Shown: positions 5,179 through 13,842, numbered from the stretch's first letter. The stretch is DNA of 19,751 nt from JBBITW01 sp037440525 (GCA_037440525.1 JBBITW010000050.1:1-19751), one strand, 5' to 3'. Notes: generated by a model not told the origin, from the letters alone. Numbers and translations: made by a program.

Positions 5179-7170
5179 CTATTCTGTTTTTTCTCCATCG
5201 TTACCAATAAATTCTACATTCTTTGCGGTTTTGAGGATTTCAACCGGTTCTTTAACTCCTTTTAAAGTCTTTCTATATCGATATTCCCAGAGAAGTAATA
5301 GCAAACTGATTAATAATCCTATCACATCCGTCATAAATTCAGGGATTATTAGTAAAAATCCAGCCAGACCAAACCCTATTCTCTTCAACACATTCAACTT
5401 GTAAAACAAGTAGCCTTCTAAGGCTATTGCTAATGCCATGACTCCGAGTGTCACTGAGGCAGTAAGCAAGATAATATCCTCTAATGTTCCTCTCAGCAGG
5501 AGAGCCGGGTTATAGCAAAAGACAAAAGGTACAATATATGCGACTATGCCTAAACGGACTCCTATAAGCCCGACCTGCATGGGCTTGGCATGAGCTATAC
5601 CTGCTGCTACATAAGCAGCTATGGCAACTGGTGGAGTTACGAAAGACATTGCACCAAAATACATAAGAAAGAGATGAGCAGCAAGAGGGAGTATACCCAA
5701 TTGAATTAGAGCTGGAGCGATTAGAAGAACAAGCAATATATAGCATGCTGTTATAGGCATTCCCATGCCAAGAATAATACTGCATATTGCCGCCAAAAAA
5801 AGTAATAGGAAAGCATTTCCACCAGAAATGACTACGAGGGTATTGGAAAGAGAAAGTCCTAAACCAGTAAGCGAAACAACGCCCACAATATACCCGGCTA
5901 CCCCACAGATAATGCCAACCTCTAACAGAGCATGTCCAGTCTTTTCCATTATCGATAATATTCTCCTGAGCTCTCTTCTAGTTTCTTTTCTGAATAAGCC
6001 AATCAAAATAGTAGCTCCTACACCTCCAATAGCAGCGGTCTGGGGCTCAAGGTAAAGCACAAACAAACAGTATACAAGGACTAATGGTGGAATGATGAAG
6101 GGCCAGCCTTTCTTTATCACCCTTTTAATCGAGGGTAATTCCTGAGGTGGTAAACCTGTGAGCCCCTCCTTTATTGCCTCGGCATGGACTTGGGCAAAGA
6201 CGGCAGCATAATACAAGATTGCTGGTATAAACGCAGAAATCGCTATCTTAGCATAGGGTATCTCTAAGAATTCGGCCATAATAAATGCTGTTGCTGCCAT
6301 GACTGGCGGCATAATCAATCCCCCGGTTGAGGCTACTGCTTCTACTGCCCCGGCAAATTCAGGCCTATAGCCTATTCTTTTCATCATGGGGATAGTGATT
6401 ATGCCGGTGGTGGCAACATTCGCTGAAGCACTTCCTGATATTGTACCGAATAAAGCACTTGCTACCACTGCCACCTTAGCTGGACCTCCCCTGTATTTCC
6501 CCATTAAGGCTAAAGCAATGTCGGTTAGAAATTGCCCCCCACCTGTGGCAAAAAGTATCTGTCCAAAAAAGATAAATCCAAGAACAATAATAGCAGCAAC
6601 AGCCAAAGGAATACCGAGGAGCGCATCCGGAGATAAATAAAGTGATGTCAGAATTCGTCCCCAGGGAATCTTTCGCGTATGAAGAATACCAGGAAAGAGA
6701 TAGGCATATGGAGCGTAGATGATAAAGATTAAACCAATTATTACCACTGGCCAGCCAAATAGACGTCTGGAGGCTTCAAGAACAAGCACCATTGTGATGG
6801 CGCTCAATATCATATTAGTGAGGGTGATATAACCCATCCTCGGTATGAGGTAAGGAAAACGGATAGTAATATAACTACCTACTACCACGCTGAGGAGGGC
6901 AAATACGATATCATAAAATGGTAGATTTTCTTTCAAGCCCTTCTTATTGGCCGGAGTAAGAATAAAGGTTGAGCTTAGGATAAAGGTTAAAAATAGACCT
7001 AAATATTGTTCCTTATAAAAAACTACTCCCAAATATGAAGGAATATTAATGGCCCAAACAGTCCCTATAATCGGGACAAGGGCAAGCCAAAGCTTAATTA
7101 CTTTGCCGGTTACTCCGTTGAATTGTCTGAACCTTGACTGCTCTTCCGAACTATTAATATTAAAGTCCAT
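5179..7170 (-). CDS. TRAP transporter fused permease (4TM/12TM, TAXI type)
   Basis: This 663-aa, strongly hydrophobic inner-membrane protein fuses a short DctQ-like segment (about residues 25-150) to a DctM-like large permease. The central signature includes LMGKYRGGPAKVAVVASALF, then GTISGSASANVATTGIITIP and ASTGGLIMPPVMAATAF, characteristic of the TRAP 4TM/12TM family. The C-terminus has several further membrane segments and a short charged tail. It couples sodium or proton gradients to import of a substrate delivered by a periplasmic TAXI protein, here encoded upstream (7451-8485). The 280-base interval between the two holds dispersed repeats. A good ribosome site is not obvious before ATG 7170. 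The gene appears intact. Confidence 0.93.
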   Translation of the reverse strand: MDFNINSSEEQSRFRQFNGVTGKVIKLWLALVPIIGTVWAINIPSYLGVVFYKEQYLGLFLTFILSSTFILTPANKKGLKENLPFYDIVFALLSVVVGSYITIRFPYLIPRMGYITLTNMILSAITMVLVLEASRRLFGWPVVIIGLIFIIYAPYAYLFPGILHTRKIPWGRILTSLYLSPDALLGIPLAVAAIIVLGFIFFGQILFATGGGQFLTDIALALMGKYRGGPAKVAVVASALFGTISGSASANVATTGIITIPMMKRIGYRPEFAGAVEAVASTGGLIMPPVMAATAFIMAEFLEIPYAKIAISAFIPAILYYAAVFAQVHAEAIKEGLTGLPPQELPSIKRVIKKGWPFIIPPLVLVYCLFVLYLEPQTAAIGGVGATILIGLFRKETRRELRRILSIMEKTGHALLEVGIICGVAGYIVGVVSLTGLGLSLSNTLVVISGGNAFLLLFLAAICSIILGMGMPITACYILLVLLIAPALIQLGILPLAAHLFLMYFGAMSFVTPPVAIAAYVAAGIAHAKPMQVGLIGVRLGIVAYIVPFVFCYNPALLLRGTLEDIILLTASVTLGVMALAIALEGYLFYKLNVLKRIGFGLAGFLLIIPEFMTDVIGLLISLLLLLWEYRYRKTLKGVKEPVEILKTAKNVEFIGNDGEKTE

Positions 7171-7225
7171 ATCTAAATCTTTTCTAAGGATTTCTTAAGG
7201 AAACCATATTGGGTGTTTTATCTAA

Positions 7226-7306
7226 CTAAATTGAGCGATTTTTTACCAAAAGCCTTTCCGCCAAAGGCGGAAGCCGCCTTGAGCGGATATTTATCAGCCA
7301 TTGTGA
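7226..7306 (+). repeat. REP-like dispersed repeat, copy B
   Basis: Bases 7226-7271 match the reverse complement of 1789-1834 with one mismatch in 46, and weaker similarity continues to about 7306. The hairpin TTTCCGCC-aaa-GGCGGAA sits at about 7256-7272. It lies between the TAXI binding-protein gene and its permease gene, where a hairpin could attenuate or stabilise the polycistronic message; that effect is inference. Confidence 0.75.
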
Positions 7307-7309
7307 GCA

Positions 7310-7406
7310 CCCCGCACTTGATGCGGGGGACGTAGAAATCTAATAGATTCCTCGTTTCGCTCGGAATGACAATTTGTTAGAGATTGCTTTGGCTTCGCCT
7401 CGCAAT
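7310..7406. repeat. Cluster of three short hairpin repeats (BIME-like)
   Basis: Three stem-loops follow one another: CCCCGCA-cttga-TGCGGGG (7310-7328), ATTCC-N11-GGAAT (7347-7367) and ATTGC-N14-GCAAT with an inner GGC-ttc-GCC (7383-7406). The last two each run into GGAATGACA or GCAATGACA, so they are related units. Such units are common as dispersed intergenic repeats in many anaerobic bacterial genomes. With copy B of the REP-like repeat they fill the intergenic space at 7171-7450; no gene is seen there. Confidence 0.65.
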
Positions 7407-7450
7407 GACAATTGTGAATCGTTCAATTAAGAATCTATCTCATTTATTTC

Positions 7451-8485
7451 TTATCTTTTAATTGTTAGAAGTTTAGTCTGATGCTCCTCTAATTCATTTG
7501 TCCAGACACCTTTCTCTTTATATAGCTTGATAGCGCCTGAGTGATAAGGTATAATTGCACGTGTTGAAGCGAATCTATCGGGTGTCCAAAGCTTGAGCCT
7601 TGGATGGATAGGTCCTAATTCCTTATAGTTCTCCCATATAGCTTTAGTTATTTCATAGACTACATCTTCCCCTAGTTTCTCATATGCCCAAAGGGTTATA
7701 TCTTTTCCCAAGCCCCATATTTCCTCGGTTATACCTGCTGGTCCTGGTGCAATCTTGATGGGATAATAACCTGCAAATACTTTCTGCATCCTTCTTACAG
7801 CATCTGGGGATGGGTCTATTGTAATACCACGGGCTCCTTTGGCTGCTTTTAATTCCTCAACCACAGCGCCCCCAACGGCCATAAGCGCACAATCAGCCCT
7901 CCCTTCTATTATAGCTTTAATCCCTGCCTCTACAGAGGGAACTGACAACCCCTTAACATCAGCTGGAGTTAGCCCAGCATTAGCTAATAGAGCACGGCAA
8001 GAGAGGGTGCTAGTAAAGAAAGCCCCATACTCAACTGGCACTCTCTTACCTTTAACTTCTGGAATTCTCTTTATATCCGAATCACCAGGTACGAAAAAGA
8101 CTACCTGAATAGGGGTACCAAGCATAATAGTTCTTATCTTATAACCCTTACCCTTAGTTGGATCTTTATATATCTCTGTACCCAAATAGGCAGCTATTGC
8201 ATCATCAGGAACATTTATCCCAAAATGGACCTCATTGGTTTCAAACATAGGCCACCATACCGTAGCCCCTTGTGGGAAGATATCAACCTTCATAGGAGTA
8301 TGAGAACTAATGACCTTAGAAAATCCAACCCCCATTGCATAGAATAAAGTCCCTACCGGGTTAGCACCCAAAACAATAGATTTTGGCAAAGGGGCTTTTG
8401 CTGGCTTAGCATAAGATATGCCTATTAGAACAAAAAGAATAGGAAGGAATAATAATAAAAAGTTCTTTTTATAAAGGGTTTTCAT
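7451..8485 (-). CDS. TAXI-family TRAP transporter substrate-binding protein
   Basis: This 344-aa periplasmic protein has an N-terminal signal (Lys-rich start, hydrophobic core at about 9-24, likely cleavage near ISYA-KPAKA). The mature part has TAXI/NMT1-like features: IVLGANPVGTLFYAMGVGFS at about 36-55, FPQGATVWWPMFETNEVHFG in the first lobe, and VKGKRVPVEYG...TSTLSCRALLANAGLT near the middle. It captures the substrate and passes it to the fused permease encoded next. A strong AAGGAGG lies just before ATG 8485 in the sequence aaaggaggttaaaaaag, almost identical to the leader of the DctP gene at 14841. TAXI proteins bind glutamate, 2-oxo or other carboxylates; the ligand here is unknown. Confidence 0.9.
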   Translation of the reverse strand: MKTLYKKNFLLLFLPILFVLIGISYAKPAKAPLPKSIVLGANPVGTLFYAMGVGFSKVISSHTPMKVDIFPQGATVWWPMFETNEVHFGINVPDDAIAAYLGTEIYKDPTKGKGYKIRTIMLGTPIQVVFFVPGDSDIKRIPEVKGKRVPVEYGAFFTSTLSCRALLANAGLTPADVKGLSVPSVEAGIKAIIEGRADCALMAVGGAVVEELKAAKGARGITIDPSPDAVRRMQKVFAGYYPIKIAPGPAGITEEIWGLGKDITLWAYEKLGEDVVYEITKAIWENYKELGPIHPRLKLWTPDRFASTRAIIPYHSGAIKLYKEKGVWTNELEEHQTKLLTIKR

Positions 8486-8598
8486 CTTTTTTAACCTCCT
8501 TTCTATAGTATTTTAACTTTTCCAAATATTTTATTGTATCTTTAAAAAGTATAATATCTCTTCCCCAATTAAAGACCTTAAATTTGCTTAAACATACA

Positions 8599-9597
8599 TT
8601 AAATTGGTAAGCGAAATAACTTTTTTGCATTATATGCAAAAATCTTTTCTTTATCTATTATGGGGACATCCATCTTTTCTATTGCAGCTATAGTTTCACG
8701 GATGTAGAGGCTCCCCCCTTGACTGTCATGTGGCATGTCTGTGGCGAATAAGATATGCTCTCCCCCAAAAAAGGCATAACCACACATCAGCCCAGGAGTA
8801 TGACCATATATTGCTGTATCTCCATAAAACATTCTTAGATAATCCTTAATGGGCCTTTTGAGATGTCTGGTATACTTTGTCTTAAAAAAGATTTCAGCGT
8901 AATCATAACAACCAGCAATTCGTTCAGAGAAGAACGGGATCATCGCACCACAATGATGGATGATAAATTTGATTTCAGGGTAACGATCGAAGACACCACT
9001 GAATACCAATCGAATCATTGCCACCGACGTTTCATATGGCCATCCTAATATTTGCCAAATCCAGTATCGAGAATGACCTTCATTTGGATAATCTGCAAAA
9101 CTTCTCTCTCTGATTGGATGGATCAAAATTGGAAGATTATATTGATTCATCATCTCATAGAATTGTAAAAATTCTTCAGAGTCTAAAGGTTTACCTCTTA
9201 CCGAACTATGGATCTGTACTCCTCTCAATCCTAAATCCTCAATAGCTCTTTGAACCTCCTTAAGGCCAGCATCTATGTTATGCATGGGGAGCGTAGCCAC
9301 AGCCCCCACGATTCGATCTGGATACTTGACAATAAGCTCTGACATCTCATCATTAACAAGCTTAGCCAACTCTATCCCATCTTGAGGGGATACAACAGCG
9401 TCTAAGGGGGGACCTGCCAAACTCAAAATTTGAAATAAGCCATCGTATCTATCCAAAATACGGAGACGCGCCTCAATATCGTTAATAGCAGGGGTTACCC
9501 TTAGGGGCATGTCTAAATAAAAATTAGAACCTGCTTTTTTTGTCAATGCATTAAGATATTTTGGGGGGACAAAATGGTTAAAGACATCTATCTTCAT
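8599..9597 (-). CDS. Amidohydrolase-2 (ACMSD-like) family protein, possible decarboxylase
   Basis: This 332-aa TIM-barrel amidohydrolase belongs to the group of ACMSD and gamma-resorcylate/o-pyrocatechuate decarboxylases. Visible metal-site elements are H8 in DVFNHFVPP, H160 in LPILIHPI, H214-H215 in FIIHHCGAM and D287 in ILFATDMPHD. The first ligand of the usual HxH motif is Phe6 instead of His, so metal binding may differ from ACMSD. Members catalyse non-oxidative decarboxylation or hydration/hydrolysis of cyclic or unsaturated acids. GGTGGAG lies about eight bases before ATG 9597. It is flanked by the 98-aa gene and the TAXI protein gene, within the UbiD-led cluster. Family sure; reaction unassigned. 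Confidence 0.85.
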   Translation of the reverse strand: MKIDVFNHFVPPKYLNALTKKAGSNFYLDMPLRVTPAINDIEARLRILDRYDGLFQILSLAGPPLDAVVSPQDGIELAKLVNDEMSELIVKYPDRIVGAVATLPMHNIDAGLKEVQRAIEDLGLRGVQIHSSVRGKPLDSEEFLQFYEMMNQYNLPILIHPIRERSFADYPNEGHSRYWIWQILGWPYETSVAMIRLVFSGVFDRYPEIKFIIHHCGAMIPFFSERIAGCYDYAEIFFKTKYTRHLKRPIKDYLRMFYGDTAIYGHTPGLMCGYAFFGGEHILFATDMPHDSQGGSLYIRETIAAIEKMDVPIIDKEKIFAYNAKKLFRLPI

Positions 9598-9665
9598 GGA
9601 CGATCTCCACCTGGAATGATAATATACTTAAAAGAATTGATCTAAGTCAATAAATAATAGTTTGA

Positions 9666-9962
9666 TTACAAATCAGATATGGAACCCAATGTCTCTCCAT
9701 GTGGGCTACCATGAATATAATCACCTGCTTCTTCAATAATTTTTATCGCCCATGGCCTTTGATATAAGGTTCCAATCCATGATCTGACCCATAGGATATC
9801 GGCTTCTGGGAACTCTTCAGGATTACGAGAGAGTATAGCCTTTACAACCTTAGCATTATATTTTTTTCTCCCTGGTGAAAGGTCCCTAATTGTAACAATC
9901 GTCTCTTTTCCCTCAATAAGATCTTCAATACCAGGAACAAAGATAAGCCATTCTTTTCCCAT
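9666..9962 (-). CDS. Unrecognised 98-aa protein in the UbiD/amidohydrolase cluster
   Basis: I do not recognise this protein. It starts MGKEWLIFVPGIEDLIEGKE, has a basic mid-section (SPGRKKYNAKVVKAILSRNP) and an aromatic-rich C-terminal part (WVRSWIGTLYQRPWAIKIIE, then GDYIHGSPHGETLG). It has no cysteine motif, signal peptide or membrane segment. GGAGGGGG stands four bases before ATG 9962, a strong ribosome site, so translation is likely. It lies 89 bases after ubiD and 68 bases before the amidohydrolase gene on the same strand. It does not look like the short D subunit known from some hydroxyarylic-acid decarboxylases. Position suggests an accessory role to one of its two enzyme neighbours. 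Confidence 0.75.
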   Translation of the reverse strand: MGKEWLIFVPGIEDLIEGKETIVTIRDLSPGRKKYNAKVVKAILSRNPEEFPEADILWVRSWIGTLYQRPWAIKIIEEAGDYIHGSPHGETLGSISDL

Positions 9963-10051
9963 TTACCCCCTCCATTTGTTATTAATAGTAAATCCGGATA
10001 ATAACTGAAAAAAGTTCATCCTTTTCTTTGGATAACATAATTTGTTGATTT

Positions 10052-11485
10052 TTAAAAACCATAAGACTTCCATTTCTCGATCACTTTTTGCTTTATCTCT
10101 TCTGGGTAAATCTCATTAAAAGAAGACTTTATTGGTATGTGGGTTTCCTTTGGCCATTCAGGAGGCCAAGTACAGTCAAAGGCTACAACTGGAGCCATAT
10201 AAGCCCTTCTCTCTTCAGGAGTTAGACATGGAGTGAGGGGATTACCTTTACCCTTCTCAACATCTTTAATAATGATTCCTCTCCTTGGATGACATTTTGT
10301 AGAAAGGGCATGAATCACTTGTGCCATATCAAAAACATCTACATCTTGATCTACAACGATAATCTTACTCCAGTCAGATCTGCGAGTAGTAAGAATGTCT
10401 AAGATCTGTCTCACAATTGCGTTACCCCCGCTCTTTACCCCAATAATTACAGTATGGATGACTGCTTCTGGGGGAGTGTAGACATCGGTTACTGGAATAC
10501 CACTTGCTTTAAGACGTTCTTTTACAGCGATAGCCGATGTGATAGGAGTAGCTACAGAATTATCATCTGGAGGAATCCCCAAGCTGATCATGGTAAGAAT
10601 GGGATTATCTCTGAAAGTGATCGCATTGATCCGTGCGAGCACTCCCATCCTCACACCTTCAGTTCGATATCCAGGGTATTCTCCAAACGGACCTTCCTGG
10701 GCTGTGGCATCGGGTAAAATCTCTCCCTCAATTACAATCTCTGCATGAGCTGGAACCATAAGGTCATTTGTCTCACACTTAACTAACTCAATAGCTTCTC
10801 TGTTAACAGCCCCTGAAACTTCAGCTTCATTTATACCCTTACGAATGCTTGCTGAAGCAATGAGATGAGAAATGGGATCTGCGCCCAGAACCAAGGCAAT
10901 AGGCATCGGTTTATTCTTGGGTTTATATTTTTGGTGAAGGAGAAGGCCCAGATGGCTATGCAATCTCGGAAAGCCCACTATATATCGCTCATTGTGTATC
11001 ATAAATCTATACATCCCCCAGTTCTGCCACTTAGTATCTGGATCCATGCATACTACTATATCCCATGTGCCTATATACCGTCCTCCATCCCCTTCATGAA
11101 TATAAGGGGCTGGAAAGTGATTGACATCCACATCGCTTCCTCTTATTATATTTTCCTTACAAGGACCTTTCTCTAAAATTTTAGGAGGAATTAGATGTTC
11201 CTTTCGTTTTTCATACTCTCGGTAAAGTTCTCGAACCGACGTTTCAGGAGGTAATCCAAAGGCAATAGCTACTCTGCGGAAGGTGCCAAGTGATCCATTC
11301 AATATGCTATACCCTGATGGGTAGTCCTTGATTTTTTCAAATAGAATTGCTGGCCCACTTAATTCATAATTACGCCTCGAAACCGCCCCAACTTCGAGTT
11401 CCCAATCCACCTCTTCCTTAACAAACTTTATATCGCCTGTTTCCTTAAGTCTTGAGATAAATTCACGTAAGTCTTTGAATGACAT
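10052..11485 (-). CDS. UbiD-family (prenylated-FMN) decarboxylase
   Basis: This 477-aa protein is typical in length and layout for UbiD. Cofactor and catalytic features are visible: N155 and R160 in WQNWGMYRF, the LHSHLG stretch at 175-180, NEAEVSG near 219-225, and QEGPFGEYPGY carrying E264 and E269. The Arg160 and these glutamates correspond to the Arg-Glu-Glu set used with prenylated FMN. UbiD enzymes reversibly (de)carboxylate aromatic, heteroaromatic and alpha,beta-unsaturated acids. No UbiX prenyltransferase is in the window, so the cofactor would come from elsewhere. An AAAGGGGGC ribosome site precedes ATG 11485, with a strong promoter 80 bases further up. It heads the leftward cluster with the 98-aa protein, the amidohydrolase, TAXI-TRAP and the ligase. 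Substrate not predictable. Confidence 0.93.
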   Translation of the reverse strand: MSFKDLREFISRLKETGDIKFVKEEVDWELEVGAVSRRNYELSGPAILFEKIKDYPSGYSILNGSLGTFRRVAIAFGLPPETSVRELYREYEKRKEHLIPPKILEKGPCKENIIRGSDVDVNHFPAPYIHEGDGGRYIGTWDIVVCMDPDTKWQNWGMYRFMIHNERYIVGFPRLHSHLGLLLHQKYKPKNKPMPIALVLGADPISHLIASASIRKGINEAEVSGAVNREAIELVKCETNDLMVPAHAEIVIEGEILPDATAQEGPFGEYPGYRTEGVRMGVLARINAITFRDNPILTMISLGIPPDDNSVATPITSAIAVKERLKASGIPVTDVYTPPEAVIHTVIIGVKSGGNAIVRQILDILTTRRSDWSKIIVVDQDVDVFDMAQVIHALSTKCHPRRGIIIKDVEKGKGNPLTPCLTPEERRAYMAPVVAFDCTWPPEWPKETHIPIKSSFNEIYPEEIKQKVIEKWKSYGF

Positions 11486-11564
11486 AATTGCCCCCTTTCC
11501 AACAATTACTCAATTAAAGAATAGATCACATTTTCATTTAATGATATTCCATTTTTTGTAATGA

Positions 11565-11593
11565 ATAATACTAAGAAAGTATATTATTGTCAA
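11565..11593 (-). promoter_or_regulatory. Near-consensus sigma-70 promoter for the ubiD-led cluster
   Basis: On the minus strand TTGACA (11593-11588) is followed, after exactly 17 bases, by TATTAT (11570-11565), five of six matches to the -10 consensus. It lies about 80 bases upstream of the ubiD start and points toward it. It suggests that ubiD and the genes after it form a transcription unit separate from the dctPQM genes. No flanking operator palindrome was noticed. Confidence 0.7.
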
Positions 11594-11837
11594 CTTTTTC
11601 AAAATAGAGATTTCTTAAAAAGTATTAAAAACGAATTTTTGGAGTGGGAAGGTGGGTTGGAAAAGCCTTCTAAGGGTTTAGAACCCTACCTCCTGCGATA
11701 GTTACGAGAAATTTAAGTGAAAGGGATAAATTAAGGAAGGAGATAGAAGAAGTAGTAGAAGTAATTAGGAGAAATATATCAATAGTCAAAACTAACCCCT
11801 CCAATTACATTGAAGAACTTTGCTCTGGTCCACTAGC
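11594..11837. other. Intergenic region between dctM and ubiD with hairpin and possible ORF remnant
   Basis: A small perfect hairpin AGGGTT-tag-AACCCT lies at 11673-11687, and GAAGG...CCTTC arms flank it on the left. Neither is followed by a clear T-run in the leftward direction. On the plus strand an open stretch from 11674 encodes a charged segment (VTRNLSERDKLRKEIEEVVE...) without a start codon, which then runs into the antisense of dctM. This could be the end of an older gene cut off by the dct genes or chance coding; confidence is low. Confidence 0.3.
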
Positions 11838-13148
11838 TCACATGAATCCGGGAAGCCAGTTCACCAGCATGGGAAAAATCAAAATTAAAGCCAAGACGAC
11901 TAAACCTGCGAAGACAAAGGGGAAACCAGAGCGATATACCTCTCCCATAGTTATATCCGCGGGCACGAAACCTTTTACCACAAAGAAGGACATTCCAAAA
12001 GGGGGAGTAATCATGCCCAATTCAATGGTAAGGAGTAGGCATATTCCAACCAATACAAGTTAAATTTCTAAGGACTTGGCAATAGGGAAGAATATAGTAA
12101 CAGCAATCATTATCATATATATTTGATCTATCAGGGTGCCTAAAAACATTAGGATAGAAATCATTGCCACAAGGATGAAAATAGGAGCTACCGGCAGAGC
12201 AGTTGCTAATTCGCATAAGGCGCGAGTAGATCCGGAGAAAGCCAAAACCTGGCTAAAGGCGATAGAGCCAGTTACAATTATAAGTATCATCACTGTGGTT
12301 TTAACACAACCCTTAACCGATGCTTTGATGAGTCCCCAATTCAGTCTTTTATAAATGGCGGCTAGTATATAACAGCCCAAAGCACCCAGAGCAGATGCCT
12401 CAGTTGGGGTGCAAACGCCAGCGAAAATAGTTCCCAGAACAAGGAAAATAATTATTGCTGCCGGCAATAGACCCCGGGCACTGCTTAGCAGTTTCCTGGA
12501 CAAAGGCATGGGTGGGGTTTCGATGCGAGGCGCAAGAGAAGGGTTGTAAAGGCAAGCGCCAACGATGTAACATGAGAAAAAGAAAGATAGTAGCAATCCG
12601 GGAATAATGCCTGCAATCAACAGTTTTCCTACGTCGATGCCACCAATACTAGCGAAAACAACAGCTAGGACGCTGGGAGGAATAATTACAGCGAGCATAC
12701 CACCACCCATAATAGGACCCAGTATCATACGGATATTATAACCACGCCTCATCATTTCTGGCACTAGTAAGGAACTCAGCATAGCCGTGGTACCTAGAGC
12801 CGAGCCACTCAAGGCAGCAAATAAAGTACCTGAACCCACCGCTACTAAGCTTAACCTGCCCGGTAGCCGTGCCAGCCACATATCAAAAATATCAAGGATA
12901 CGGCTCGCAATTCCGGAAAGGAATAATACTTCACCCATGAGGATAAATAGGGGTATTGGAATTAGAGTAAATATGCCTACTGAGCTACGCAGGCTATGAA
13001 TAAGGCTATAGAAACCAGCAGTGCCGCCCATGAAGAAATACATACCAAGGATGCCAACTAATATAAAAGCGAAGGCTACTGGTATCCCCGAAAGTAATGC
13101 CACCATCAGTACCGCACAAAAACCTAAAAAAATTACCCACCATTCCAT
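11838..13148 (-). pseudogene. dctM: TRAP transporter large permease DctM, interrupted by one in-frame ochre codon
   Basis: The frame from ATG 13148 encodes 362 residues of a DctM permease (GSALGTTAMLSSLLVPEMMR, MGGGMLAVIIPPSVLAVVFA, CTPTEASALGALGCYILA). It stops at TAA 12062-12060 just after FFPIAKSLEI. Without any frame change it then continues LVLVGICLLLTIELGMITPP and FGMSFFVVKGFVPADITMGE to TGA at 11838. Joined across the stop the product is about 436 residues, the normal DctM length, and the stop falls at the loop position before the GLITPP helix where relatives usually have Asp. This is one nonsense substitution, recent decay or a sequence error. Without readthrough the last two or three membrane segments are lost. 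The start lacks a strong ribosome site; 38 bases separate it from dctQ. Confidence 0.88.
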
Positions 13149-13186
13149 ATTTCTTTGCTATCCAATTAGGGGTCAAGACAATTCAA

Positions 13187-13711
13187 TTACCACAGTCCTT
13201 TATCCTTTCCTGTTAATTGCATGTATCCACGAGCCCTTTTGATAGATTGAATAAAGAGGAAGAAGCTACTAATAGGAATAATAATGACGAGAATCCATAA
13301 AGGAACTGTAAATTGATATACACGGGCGGCACCCCTTATCACCACATCATGGGTTACTATCCCACCCCACACGGTAAGGAACAAGCAAATAGCTGCCATA
13401 ATATAGGAAGTAGCTGCATTGAGCAACGCCTGACTTCTTGGCTTTAATGAAGTAAGCAAAACATCTACCTTTACATGCCCCTCTTGTTTTAGCACCCAGG
13501 CCGCTCCAAGGAAGGTAATCCATATCATAAAGTATTCGGAAATTTCTATCGACCCTTTAATTGGCATAAATAGAAATTTCCTCATGAGAACATCAGCCGA
13601 AGTGAGCAACATTATGCACACAATAAGAACCCCGGCTAAGGCGGCTCCAGAGTTAATACATCGGTAATAAATACAATCTAAAATTGAAAGTGTCTTCCTT
13701 ACTTTTTTCAT
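13187..13711 (-). CDS. dctQ: TRAP transporter small permease DctQ
   Basis: This 174-aa membrane protein has four predicted hydrophobic segments and the DctQ hallmarks: SADVLMRKFLFMPIKGSIEI at about 38-57, EYFMIWITFLGAAWVLKQEG in the second segment, then HVKVDVL. DctQ is the obligatory partner of the DctM permease. It lies between the binding-protein and DctM genes in the standard P-Q-M order, with 131 bases before it and 38 after it. The ribosome site (GGGTTGGA directly before ATG) is modest. The gene appears intact. Confidence 0.9.
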   Translation of the reverse strand: MKKVRKTLSILDCIYYRCINSGAALAGVLIVCIMLLTSADVLMRKFLFMPIKGSIEISEYFMIWITFLGAAWVLKQEGHVKVDVLLTSLKPRSQALLNAATSYIMAAICLFLTVWGGIVTHDVVIRGAARVYQFTVPLWILVIIIPISSFFLFIQSIKRARGYMQLTGKDKGLW

Positions 13712-13842
13712 TCCAACCCATTTAAAGATAAATAACTTTAATAAAGTTGTTAGACACGCAAAGACCAGGAGTAAGTAGTCCTAAACTCTACTTTCTCCTG
13801 TATCTTGCCTCTGTTTGGCGACCATGGAGGTGATAAGATAGC

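Noticed and set aside
7226..7406. Repeat cluster as a CRISPR array
   Set aside because: The units differ from one another, are palindromic, and there are no regular spacers or cas genes.
11673..11687. AGGGTT-tag-AACCCT hairpin as terminator of dctM
   Set aside because: Only six pairs and no T-run immediately after it on the minus strand.
12060..12062. TAA in dctM as a programmed split or recoding site
   Set aside because: TAA is not used for selenocysteine or pyrrolysine, and there is no slippery sequence; treated as nonsense mutation or error.
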